Shown: positions 11,248-20,744 of the stretch, piece by piece
How positions within the stretch are numbered: position 1 is the stretch's first letter
Layout: every line of letters starts with the position of its first letter
From: Rhyacophila brunnea
Taxonomy: Eukaryota; Arthropoda; Insecta; Trichoptera; Rhyacophilidae
Direction of reading: 5' to 3'
Length of the DNA stretch: 64,000 bases
Assembly (NCBI GenBank): GCA_022495005.1
Contig: JAGYXB010001005.1
Span: 1 to 64,000, forward strand
Notes under the pieces: generated by a model
What the model saw: only the letters and a program-made list of their open reading frames with translations
The model's database searches: none
Told to the model about the DNA's origin: nothing
Made by a program: the position numbers and the translations under genes

Positions 11248-12236
11248 CAGGGGGGGGCAAACTGCGGCCCGCGGGCCGCATGTGGCCCGCCGGGTATTTT
11301 TTTGCGGCCCGCCATCATTAATTGTTGTATTTCTTATTACGAATAACTTTTTTATAATTTTTTAAAAAAATATTTACAATAGATTAAAATTTGAAGAATT
11401 TGTTGTTTCGTAAATGTATTATCTCAGTACGTCTTCCTTGCGTCTCGTCTCACACTAGGTAACCACTATTTTCTACGTTGAATATCGTGACACATTTAAA
11501 TACTTTTAACTCCGTGTTGCAAGGAAAAAAAATATATGCCCATGATATGGTAAAAAGTTTGAATGGATTTCAATTAAAACTCAAGTTATTCCTTCGACAA
11601 ATATCGAATAATAACGAGGACCACTTTCCAACTTTGAAATTGCTGAATATACCAGAACATAAATTTGAAGAATATGAATAACGATTTTTCACAAAGATTT
11701 GGTGACTTCCGAAAAATTGAGAAAAGTTTAGCAATAGTACGCGATCCATTTTCAATAGATATTGATAGTGTACCAACAGAGCTACAACTTGAAATTATTG
11801 ATCTGCAGTGTGACACTGATTTAAGAGAATCGTATCGTCGTGAAGAAATCTCCAAATTTTACAATGCCCTTAATTCAGATGAATTCGACCAACTTAAAGA
11901 TTATGCAGGAAAAATGTTCGTTATTTTTGGATCAACCTATATAATATGTGAACAAACATTTTTGATCATGAACCTCAATAAAAATTCTTTAGGATCAAAT
12001 ATCTCCGATGCCCATTTACAAACAGTTTTGAGAATATGAAGTACAAAATTAACACCTGAATTTAAAAAAATGTTACAAAATGTACAACAGTTTCATTTTT
12101 CTCATTATTTTTTTTGTAATGTTTATTTTTCGTGATAATAAATAGTGTATATCTAAAAAGTGTATTTTATTTGCGGCCCGCCGCTCATTTTGAATTCTTG
12201 AATTTGGCCCTCCATCCAAAAAGTTTGCCCCCCCTG
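11248..12236 (+). mobile_element. hAT element with decayed transposase
   Basis: Terminal inverted repeats CAGGGGGGGCAAACT are followed by GCGGCCCGC motifs at both ends. The 8-bp flank CACTAGAC (11240-11247) is repeated as GACTAGAC (12237-12244), 7 of 8 matching. The uninterrupted target is seen at 38236 (GCACTAGACGCTCAG) in P-like copy B. Length is 989 bp, too short for an autonomous element; the transposase N-terminal half is missing. Confidence 0.9.
11478..12039 (+). pseudogene. hAT transposase C-terminal remnant (GTF2IRD2/ZBED-like type)
   Basis: Two plus-strand frames continue each other across a frameshift near 11670. The first (11478-11681) contains THLNTFNSVLQGK and a LKLKLFLRQI segment. 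The second (11665-12039) contains FSQRFGDFRK, DPFSIDIDSVPTELQLEIID and, near its end, the hAT dimerisation region with FGSTYIICEQTFLIMN and SDAHLQTVLRI. These motifs are typical of hAT transposases of the kind domesticated as GTF2IRD2/ZBED proteins. The BED finger and the DDE catalytic part are absent. A non-functional relic inside the 989-bp element. Confidence 0.85.
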
Positions 12237-12647
12237 GACTAGACGCTCAGAATTAAAATATAATTTTCTATTTTTTACGTTATATAGTATTTTTAAGCGG
12301 TCAAAATGCAACCATTAGGTAAAGATATCCACAATTTAGGTTATTTTAAAGTAACAAGGTCACTTGATATTAAAATATATAATAATATACAAATAAATTA
12401 TCACGAACATGTATCAACTAACCATGAATCGTAATACAATCTTCTTGCTTATCAGTACGGCTACCGCGTTTTAATACAGTCAACACACAGAACCATCTTT
12501 TCTACCTAATTATTTAATTATTAACTAAAAATATTTACCACTGACTTTATGTTTAACACAAAAATAACGATTTTAGCAACACGGTTATCGACGCTAAGTT
12601 AAGCAACAAACTACGATTTGGCGTCTACACTTTAGCAAACCATCTCC

Positions 12648-13309
12648 CGGGAATGGGACGACTGGATTCAAGACAATTGGACGCCACACTGTCGTAGACA
12701 CGTATACCAGGGCTTGGAATGGACCGGAGCGCCGTTCCGTTTCATAAACTCCCCAAAATTTTCGCTCCGCCTTGTGGAAAAATAAATGTCACCATCTGAG
12801 CTAGATAGGCCACATAACAAAGAAATTAACACACTTATTTTTATAAGTTTTATGTTAATATTATCTTAAAATTATCGAGCGCTCCGGTTCGTATAATTTT
12901 ACATTTCGTGCGCTGATTTAAGACTAATAAGAATAACAATAACTGATAATATTCTTTTTTCATAAACAATGATTATGTTAGTGGGTAAAATTGCGTTCTT
13001 GGGTAGAGTTACAATGTTTTCTTTGTTGTCATTGTAGAAGAGTCACACATCAAAAAAGGGCGTGCGAAAATCATTTCATGTTTATTATTAAAATAATCAT
13101 CAGTTTAATTACAATTATGGAAAAACACAAATATCAGTAGATCTACTGAAATTTCAGTAGATATGGCAGCACTGAACTAAGAGCGACCGCATATAAGCGC
13201 TTGGCCGTAGTCATGGGGCGTGTAATACGCGGAATAGGCGCGACGACGGGCACGGGTAGAGTGTCCGTAGTAGCCCGCGCGCGTCCGGTCGTGTTCAGCG
13301 TCAAATCAG
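12648..13309. other. No gene recognised; possible hAT terminus near 12708
   Basis: AT-rich DNA. CAGGGCTTGGAATGGACCGG near 12708 resembles CAGGGCTCGAAATAGACCGG at 20982; both are followed by GAGCGCCG and CGTTCCG motifs, probably one end of an hAT MITE family whose other end is not visible. A direct TCAGTAGAT repeat with an inverted partner lies near 13134-13163. The short frames around 13143-13398 lie on both strands and look like chance frames. Confidence 0.35.
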
Positions 13310-13479
13310 GGATAGGAAACCATAAACACAGAAAAGTTTTTGCTGGAAAACTCCTATTTGAAATGGCAAAACTTTGCAGCAAAATATGGGGACAATGAAA
13401 TCAATATGGAAAGCACTTTAACAGAAGAATTTTATAACTTACACAAGAAACTGCGGGAACAACCAGACAAATTTTTCTA
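13310..13479 (+). pseudogene. Possible PIF/Harbinger transposase N-terminal scrap
   Basis: An open stretch without usable start ends in ESTLTEEFYNLHKKLREQP followed by DKFF and a stop. The pattern (two basic/acidic helices, then a D-K-F-F motif) recalls the N-terminal region of insect PIF/Harbinger transposases just before their FRMS segment. It is short and in no intact element; terminal repeats were not found around it. A chance frame is possible. Confidence 0.35.
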
Positions 13480-14250
13480 ATAAGAGTAACATGAGCAAAT
13501 ATTTGATTAAGTATATTCTAATTGACTGAAGGTTTTTACTATTCTTTTTGAGAAATTTTTTGCGATCCGAATATCGCCTTTCGGCATCTTCAAACACTAC
13601 CAATGGTGAATACACACTGTCATCTAATACAGTTAATTCCTGTTTATTTGGTAAATTTATATTTTTATTAATTTAAATTTAAATTCCATCAAGTTGATAT
13701 TATATTTTGATAATATATTGGAAAATATAATTATAAGGAAACTTAGTTTAAAAATGACTTTTGGGTTCTTAAGGTGTGAATGAATGTAGGTGTAGAGTAT
13801 ACGCTTCATAACTTTGCACCCCGGCTCTAGGATGGAAATGACGTACCTACTTAATATATTTAATTTTTATTGTGTTTATATTTTTTTATTAAGGAAAACA
13901 AACATTTACATAGATTACAAATATGTATAAAATAGACTAGAAAAAAGATATTGCAACCAGCAAAGTTTCCATATAAATTATAATATAGTTAAGCCTAACA
14001 ATATATAAAGCAAGAAGAACATAAAATACAGAGAAATTAGATATAGAGATAAATGAGAAAGAATATTGAATAATTATATACAAAAAAAAAAAACATTTTT
14101 TAAGTACCTTTATAAATATAAGTAAGATAAGTATACAATATTATAAGTATGTGTGTTAAGAATTATTGAAATTTAAACATATTATTTTTACATATACTTA
14201 ATATTATTTATATAGTAAAAAGTGCAAAATTATAATATACCTATTTTACA
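13480..14250. other. AT-rich intergenic DNA
   Basis: No open frame of note, no terminal repeats and no tandem structure beyond A/T runs (for example near 14080). Nothing supported. Confidence 0.6.
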
Positions 14251-14259
14251 TCACTTCGC

Positions 14260-14640
14260 ACTATCTATGCTTTGCGAAGATAATACCACAAAAAATGCAC
14301 CTGACGCGCGCGGTAAGCTCATGATGGTTTGAGACACCCGCTGCTCGCTCGTTTCCCGCGTTGGCGCCCATCCATTCAGTGCGGACATCTCTATGCGCGC
14401 AGTATGGGAAGAGCCCGCCGCATATGTACGATCTTGTCTGCGCCAAGCTACACGCGCCAAAACAACACGCGCGAACACCCGTCCCCGCGCATTGTCTACG
14501 GACACGTCGAGACGTGTACATACGTTTGAGTTGCCCGCACCGCCGCCGCCCCGTGCCCGCCAATCCACCACGTCCGAGCACTAAGTGTGGTCCAGTTGGT
14601 GTGTTGGCTGCAGAGTGCAGGACTTCCATTTGAGATTTTG
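14260..14640. other. CpG-rich patch, function unknown
   Basis: A sharp rise in G+C and CpG (GACGCGCGCGG, CGCGCCAAAACAACACGCGC) in otherwise AT-rich DNA. Several overlapping frames open on both strands, which is the expected by-product of high G+C (few stop codons) and not evidence of coding. It could be a host promoter island or the 5' portion of the LINE that follows. No motif decides between these. Confidence 0.4.
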
Positions 14641-15296
14641 ACGCGTGAGGTTGCGATTTGTCTCGCTTCGCTCGCAAATCGATCTAAAACTGAACTTCTT
14701 GTGCGGTAGATTGCCCCATCTGTACAAGTGCCTTTTTCAAGGCGTAACTACAGCAGTGGCACGCCCAAATCGCATAATCAAACAATATTATTATAATTAC
14801 GAATATTATACATAATAATTTCATCTCTGCTTCCAGTGCACTGTTTACTCACATCTCAAAGTCTGCTGACCCTTGAGCAAACAATAGAAATCCTGCAAGT
14901 CGTAACAGGTAGTTGGCCGGACAGGCCGACAGCTGCGCATTAACACATTCGAGACCGGGCTACGCTCTGTACGTGCGCTTGAGTTATCGCGCGTCAACTC
15001 ATCCTATCCCGGACAACACTTCTTCTTAGTACTGGTTACGACCTGGTCTGACCGCGCGAGTTCGGTAATTGCACGTTTTAGAACGTGTAATTACTTAACT
15101 GGCCCACGGTAATACCAGGCCTAGACTAGGACGAGCGGAGGAGTGTGGTAAGAAACAAACCCAAATTATTCTTATTTTCCCATAAGTAAACAGGCACAAT
15201 CAAAAAAATAGAAGGGACACATTTCCTCCCCCCTTTCGCCCTCACCGGTAGCCTGCCTAGCAAGCTGCCGGTTAGGATAAATCTCTAAAAACTACG

Positions 15297-16735
15297 ATGG
15301 AGAAAAATATGAAAAAAGCACTTTCTTCACCTTTCTTTCAAGCATCTTCAGTGCGAAAACCCCTCCAAATACCCCCTCTTATAAAACCCCATGATAGAGT
15401 CATAAACCCTACTTTTTTGTCAAGGTCTCTAGCCCCCACTGAGGACACCGCTATTGAGGTCACCCTCAATAACCTCTCCCAGGATATGGAGACGGAATTT
15501 CCGGAACTTCAGATTCCCAAATTTCCTTTTAAGTGGCAGAGAGTCACTGCAAAGGCCCCAAAACGGCCGCTCTCGACTTCCCCAACATTTGTGCCAACAG
15601 CGAACAAATTTATGGCACTTAACCCAGAGGAAATACTCCCAACTGCCCCACCAAAACTCCCCCCCTCTTCGGCAAATCCTCCCAAGGCTCGCAAAACCCG
15701 AGTCCCTCCTGTCATTCTCTCAGTAATGGGAGAAAACCATAAGACGGTAATAGACCGTCTCAATACATTCCTGGGTGAAAATAAATGCTCCATCCAAATT
15801 AGAGGACCAAACTACTCCGTGCAAACGGAATCAGTAGTTACGCACAAACTTCTTGTTAACGGTCTACGAGATTCTGGAGCCGTTTTTCACACATTCACCC
15901 TTGCAGAGGATAGAACCTGCAAGGTAGTTATAAAGGGACTTCCCAACATAGAACCGAGAGAAATCTCGGAGGACCTCAGAGCGAGAGGCTTTGAGGTAAT
16001 ATCAGTCTCTTTAATGAGATCCAAAAATCCTACCACCACCAGAAATCCCCTCTTCCTGGTGCAAATGCCCCCTGGCTCCGACATGCAGTTTATGTCAAAC
16101 AAGGTTAGAGAAATTTTTCATGTCAAGGTGTCCCTGGAGAAATTCAGGGGCAAGTCAAACAATGCTGGCACTCAGTGCTATAGTTCGGTCACTCGGCCCA
16201 CAACTGCAATAGAGACGCAAGGTGCGTCAAATGTATGGATGCTCATGCATCAAAGGAATGCCCCCGCCCTAAAGGTAGTGCGATAGGTTCCCCAGGAGTC
16301 AGGTGCTGCAACTGCGGCGGGGACCACCCAGCCAATTTCAGGCAATGCCCTAAGCGTATTGCCTACGCTAAGGCAATAGCAGCTCGCAGAGCAGCCTCAG
16401 CGACTCCTAAGACCAAAGGCATGCCGCACAAATCAGTCTCCCGAGCGGCAGACCCCCAAATACTATCATACACGGCAGCTCTCACGGGACCGCAAACATC
16501 TGCTTCCGCAGCAGCCAATCAGTCAAGCCCCCACAGTAGGACCATTCCTTCAACTCTGGTGGAAGCACTGAATTCACTCCTTCATGGAGAGGATGGTGTC
16601 ACCATTGATGACATTCCAGCCATACTGGAATGTATCAAAATGACTCGCTCTATCCGAGCAGAGCCTACCCTGTCCATGGAGGAAAGGCTTGACAGAGCCG
16701 AATCTCTGCTTATTAAATGCGGCATGTTGCCCTAA
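15297..16735 (+). pseudogene. LINE ORF1 (gag-like, zinc-knuckle), frameshifted
   Basis: Encodes the RNA-binding protein that packages LINE RNA into ribonucleoprotein. Frame one runs 15297-16286: a proline-rich N-terminus (about residues 100-140), then a PRE_C2HC-like region (VVIKGLPNIEPREISEDL, SLEKFRGK, TQCY). A small deletion near 16186-16192 changes frame inside the first zinc knuckle: TQCY is in frame one, while its partner residues FGHSAHNC are in the frame ending at 16735. That second frame continues with CVKCMDAHASKEC and CCNCGGDHPANFRQC, giving three CCHC-type knuckles in all. Residues after the break in frame one are not meaningful. The stop abuts the ORF2 start (TAAATG). ATG 15297 is the first in the open frame. 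Confidence 0.85.
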
Positions 16736-19726
16736 ATGGCTAACACACGCCCACTAAAAATAATCTCCTGGAACGCCCGCAGCATTGCTCAGCGCGATAA
16801 GCGACCGGAGTTGACTGACCTACTCCGGGTGCTAGACGTGGACATTGATTTAATTCAGGAGACATTCCTTAAACCAAAAGACCGTTTCTCCGTTCCCGGT
16901 TTTGACTGTTATCGTGAGGACCGCCCTCTCCCAGCGAAGGGTGGGGGTGTCAGAATACTAGTCAATCAAGACTTAAAACATGCTCACATCCCAATTAAGC
17001 CTCTCATTGGATTTGAAGCCACGGCAGTTGAAGTAAACTTAAATGGACGCCTACATGCCATAATTTCGGTATATGGGCATGCCAAAGAAAAAATGAGCGA
17101 GGCAGAGGTGGTCTACCTTGCCAACCTCAGAGGCTCAGTCATCCTAGCAGGTGATTTTAATGCACATAATAAGATTTGGAACTGCCATTCCAACAACGCC
17201 CGTGGCAATGCCCTCTTAAAGATTACAGAGAAATACGATTTCTCAATCTCACATCCTGACGAGCCGACTCGTGTCCAAGCTCGTTGCAACCCAGCAGTTT
17301 TAGATTTTGTGATAGCAAACAACTCCCCAGAAACCGGTGTCCCGAGAGTTGTTAATGCTCTGAAGTCGGATCACCTGCCAATTTATTTCGAAGTTGGAGG
17401 CGAATACGATAAAGAAAGTAAAATCCAATTTGACTACTCTAAAGCCAAATGGCACCTATTCAAGAGGCATATTAATCGATGCATTGATCTCACGCCTAGA
17501 ACCTTTCAAACGGAGGTAGAGATAGAGACAGCGGCCGTCGAACTCACTGAGACTATTCTCACAGCGAGACGTCGCTATATTCCGAAAATCAAGAAAAATC
17601 CCATCAGGGTGGATCTTAATGATGAGGGCAGAGAGCTCATCAATACTAGAAACCAGCTACGCAAGGACTGGAACAAAGCTAGACGCACAAATCACTTCAT
17701 CAAACGTGAGATCAATACTTTGCAAGGTAAAATCAAGAAGATAGTATCAGAACTACAAGCCGAGCATTGGGACAATAAACTCAAGAACTGCAAAATTTAT
17801 ACAGACGACCCGCGGAACTCGCTCTGGGCACTATCCAGGACGATTAAAACGGGCCCGTCTGTTATAAAGCCCCTCAGAGAGAATGCGACTAGTCGAAATT
17901 TCGTGTACTCAGATCTCGAAAAAGCAGACGCACTTGCCGATGCGTTCGTCAATAATACTAAAATCCAGTCGGACACCGATTCAGCTACTAAAGCCTTGGT
18001 GAACAACTCAATTCTTGCACTTGCGAAAGAAGACATCGATCCCGATGATGTTAAAATTGTTGAACTGCACGAGATCTCTAGATCTATCAATACCTTGATC
18101 GCCAGAAAGGCACCCGGACGAGACAATATCACAAATTACATGTTGAAACGACTTCCCGAGAAGGCGCGGATACATATTGCTAAGATCTTCAATGCATGTC
18201 TGCTGCGCGGATACTTTCCAAAGACCTGGAAAACGGCTCACGTTGTCGCTATAGAAAAACCCAAGAAAGACCACTCTTTGGCTGTAAACTACAGACCTAT
18301 AAGTCTACTAGATGGCATAAGCAAACTTTTTGAGAAAGTGATCCTTCGACGCTTTCTCCCATCCCACAATCAAGTCCTCCCGGACACCCAATATGGTTTC
18401 AGGAAGGGTCTATCAACGACCCTACAACTCTCCAGAATTACCGGGATTGTGATGGCCGATATGAGGCAACGCAAGACCACTGGTATGGTTCTGTTGGACC
18501 TCGAAAAGGCATTTGATACGGTCTGGCATGACGGTCTAATCCACAAACTTTTTACCACAAACATGCCCGTGTACATCACAAAAATCATCCAGAACTACTT
18601 GAGCGGTCGAGCGCTTTTTGCAGTGGTCAAACGGGAGAATTCATCTCACCGCACTATCGATGCAGGGGTACCACAGGGCAGTTTGATGGGGCCTAGGCTC
18701 TTCAATCATTTCATAAGTGATATGCCATATCCCGCCAACTGCACACTGGCGCTATACGCAGATGACACAGCCATCCTTTCCACCAGCCGCCAGACTGACA
18801 TGGCGATTAGAAACTTAGAAAAGGGCACTCGACAGCTAACTGATTATTTCAGTCGCTGGAGACTTAAAGTTAACGCGGAGAAGACGGAGGCGATTCTCTT
18901 CTCGCGGAGCCAAAAATCCTATAAAGGAAAAATTACTGTTTGTGACATCCCCTGTTCATTCAGTAACACTGTGAAATACCTCGGGGTATACCTTCACCAT
19001 AGATTGAACTGGACACCTCACCTATTAGAAGCCAGGCGAAAAGCCTTTATGGAGATGGGGGTTCTTAGACCCATCTTCAACCGTAGAAGTTGTCTCTCAG
19101 AAGAAAACAAAAAGGCACTATATAGCATGGTTATTAAACCAACCATGCTGTATGCATCCCCAATTTGGACTACTGACATCACCAAATCCAATTTAAAGAT
19201 GCTGCAAACAATAGAGAACAGATGCCTTCGAATCGTCTACGAACTCAAGCCTCACCATAGCATCAAACGCATCAATGCAAAACACGATGGAATCGACATT
19301 GCCGAAACCATAACTAAATACAGAGAGACCTTCTTGAATAGACTGACAGAAGGGCCTCATAAGAAACCTACACTATTTGCCAACAAAATTCAAAATTTTA
19401 AGCACAAGCGCAAGGAAGCTAGGCTCCGTCATAAGATGATGCCCCCTGACTCTCCAAATCCTGATGATCCACCTCCTCCTCACTCAATTACAGGTACCTC
19501 TTCCACAGCGGATGCGGCCGGCAGTACTCTGACCCCGCCGGATCCCTTCCAGGGTCTAGCGGTAGAGGTAAAAGAATGTTTGGAAGCCCTAAGAGTTAAA
19601 CTAGGTAGCTTTAGAATGTACATCAGAATGAGACTCGGGCTCAAAGCCCAGGTGAGAGCTAAACTTGTGGAAAACAAAAACGGGGTATACCCCCTAGGGA
19701 CTGGGCGAACATCTTTGATGTTATAA
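16736..19726 (+). CDS. LINE ORF2: endonuclease-reverse transcriptase (Jockey clade)
   Basis: An open 996-codon frame. Residues 1-220 are an apurinic-like endonuclease that nicks target DNA: N13 in SWNARS, E42 in LIQETFL, D140/N142 in AGDFNAHNKIW, D212/H213 in SDHLPI. The reverse transcriptase follows at about 470-740: NYRPISLLDGISKLFEKV near 518, QYGFRKG near 551, LLDLEKAFDTVWHDGL near 586, GVPQGSLMGPRLF near 644, and the catalytic YADD at 674-677. A basic C-terminal part follows, with a DDPPPP stretch near 905. Length and domain order fit full-length Jockey ORF2. No disabling change is visible, and all catalytic residues named are present. The protein would act in cis on its own RNA by target-primed reverse transcription. 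The start abuts the ORF1 stop, suggesting termination-reinitiation. Confidence 0.93.
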   Translation: MANTRPLKIISWNARSIAQRDKRPELTDLLRVLDVDIDLIQETFLKPKDRFSVPGFDCYREDRPLPAKGGGVRILVNQDLKHAHIPIKPLIGFEATAVEVNLNGRLHAIISVYGHAKEKMSEAEVVYLANLRGSVILAGDFNAHNKIWNCHSNNARGNALLKITEKYDFSISHPDEPTRVQARCNPAVLDFVIANNSPETGVPRVVNALKSDHLPIYFEVGGEYDKESKIQFDYSKAKWHLFKRHINRCIDLTPRTFQTEVEIETAAVELTETILTARRRYIPKIKKNPIRVDLNDEGRELINTRNQLRKDWNKARRTNHFIKREINTLQGKIKKIVSELQAEHWDNKLKNCKIYTDDPRNSLWALSRTIKTGPSVIKPLRENATSRNFVYSDLEKADALADAFVNNTKIQSDTDSATKALVNNSILALAKEDIDPDDVKIVELHEISRSINTLIARKAPGRDNITNYMLKRLPEKARIHIAKIFNACLLRGYFPKTWKTAHVVAIEKPKKDHSLAVNYRPISLLDGISKLFEKVILRRFLPSHNQVLPDTQYGFRKGLSTTLQLSRITGIVMADMRQRKTTGMVLLDLEKAFDTVWHDGLIHKLFTTNMPVYITKIIQNYLSGRALFAVVKRENSSHRTIDAGVPQGSLMGPRLFNHFISDMPYPANCTLALYADDTAILSTSRQTDMAIRNLEKGTRQLTDYFSRWRLKVNAEKTEAILFSRSQKSYKGKITVCDIPCSFSNTVKYLGVYLHHRLNWTPHLLEARRKAFMEMGVLRPIFNRRSCLSEENKKALYSMVIKPTMLYASPIWTTDITKSNLKMLQTIENRCLRIVYELKPHHSIKRINAKHDGIDIAETITKYRETFLNRLTEGPHKKPTLFANKIQNFKHKRKEARLRHKMMPPDSPNPDDPPPPHSITGTSSTADAAGSTLTPPDPFQGLAVEVKECLEALRVKLGSFRMYIRMRLGLKAQVRAKLVENKNGVYPLGTGRTSLML

Positions 19727-19990
19727 AATGATCCACACAAGATCATAATCTCAAGCCGAACATCCCGCTAAAGGATGAACTTTTTGTTTGTTGGACCCAA
19801 AAGGACAATATTCGGAAGAGGGTTTTTCTTAACTGTTTTCCCTCGAAAGACTTGTTTGAAAAGCGAAGGTAAATGTAAATTCAACAGCTCAATACTTAGC
19901 TAGATTACATGCGGGAAAGGGCATTAATGTACTTACAAGACCCAACCCTAGAAATAATAGTCAGGAAACCGAGGTCTGCCTCTCAGACCT

Positions 19991-20639
19991 CACAAGGTTT
20001 CAGTTAGAAGAAAAGGTAGGGAAAAAAGTGTTGGCTGCAGTTGACTATAAGACGTTTGCTAGTAAAGTCGTAGATAATAATATTTAGTTTGAAGTAGCTA
20101 CAAATTAAAGAGTTTCTAATATTATTATGGTTTCGAATATAATATTGTAGTGGCTTGGCATAAATTTCAAACGTATTATTTACTCGTTTCTGCACAGTTT
20201 TACCATATTGGAGGTATGTATTAATTTTATTGTGTTAATTACCATTAAGTAATTTCTTTTATTTTGTTAACTGTCAATTCATGGTGGAACTGCATTGTAT
20301 TGTTGTTTAATTTAATAAAACGCAAATTGATTAAAAGTGAATTAAGTACTACAAAAAATTGCTTTTTATTAATTTAAAAAACTATATTAAGTAATTTTAT
20401 TAATATAATTTTCGTGACATTAACAAGGAAAATCGCGTTAATTTTCTCTGCATAATAAAACTGTATGTATGAACTGTAACATACTGTATGTATTTGTAAA
20501 AATAATGCATAAATTGGAAAAGCCGGTAGCGATTTGCGCTGACAAGTCGACGTCCCGGGTTTATATCTCAGCTTTTTCAATATATACATCCACCATTATG
20601 TCAATAAAAGTGTCTTTTTACACATTTTTTTCTGATATT
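19991..20639. other. AT-rich DNA downstream of the LINE
   Basis: No gene, terminal repeat or tandem array recognised. The true 3' end of the LINE may lie in or before the left part. Confidence 0.5.
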
Positions 20640-20744
20640 CCAAATTATAGTATTTTGGGCGTACTATACCTGTTTTATATCGTACATAGTACGCAGACCA
20701 AAATTATAGTACGAATACTATAATTATAGTACGGTTGGTAACAC
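20640..20744 (+). mobile_element. 3' part of CAGTGTTGCC-family hAT MITE
   Basis: Matches the right end of the complete element at 46262-46620: TTATAGTATTTTGGGCGTAC, ATATCGTACATAGTACGC, then ATTATAGTACGGTTGGTAAC and CACTG. The left terminus is not recognisable, so the copy is truncated or diverged upstream of 20640. Confidence 0.75.

Larger units (their letters stand above)
10831..12647 (-). mobile_element. P-like (THAP-bearing) element, copy A, degenerate
   Basis: Shares its left end (GACTATAGATACATCTAGAC) with copies B (38094) and C (62655, reversed), and its inner sequence with both. On the minus strand near 12515-12420 it contains the THAP first-exon region, but the frame is broken (a TAG follows ACGCGG). 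An hAT element split it at 11240. The terminus carrying AAGGCCTGAAC in the other copies is not visible, so the right end is truncated or diverged and the boundary is approximate. Confidence 0.65.
15297..19990 (+). mobile_element. Jockey-type non-LTR retrotransposon (LINE)
   Basis: Two consecutive coding regions with the gag-like then EN-RT order of the Jockey clade, ORF2 starting at the base after the ORF1 stop. A 5' UTR probably extends left, perhaps from about 14700, and a 3' UTR right of 19726. Neither end is defined: no poly(A) tail or target-site duplication is clear. G+C is higher than in the surroundings. ORF2 is open and ORF1 carries one visible frameshift, so the copy is young but not autonomous as it stands. 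Confidence 0.9.

Noticed and set aside
14251..14677. Several overlapping open frames of 63-138 codons on both strands
   Set aside because: They overlap in many frames in a CpG-rich patch where stops are rare; no domain, signal peptide or splice structure supports any of them.
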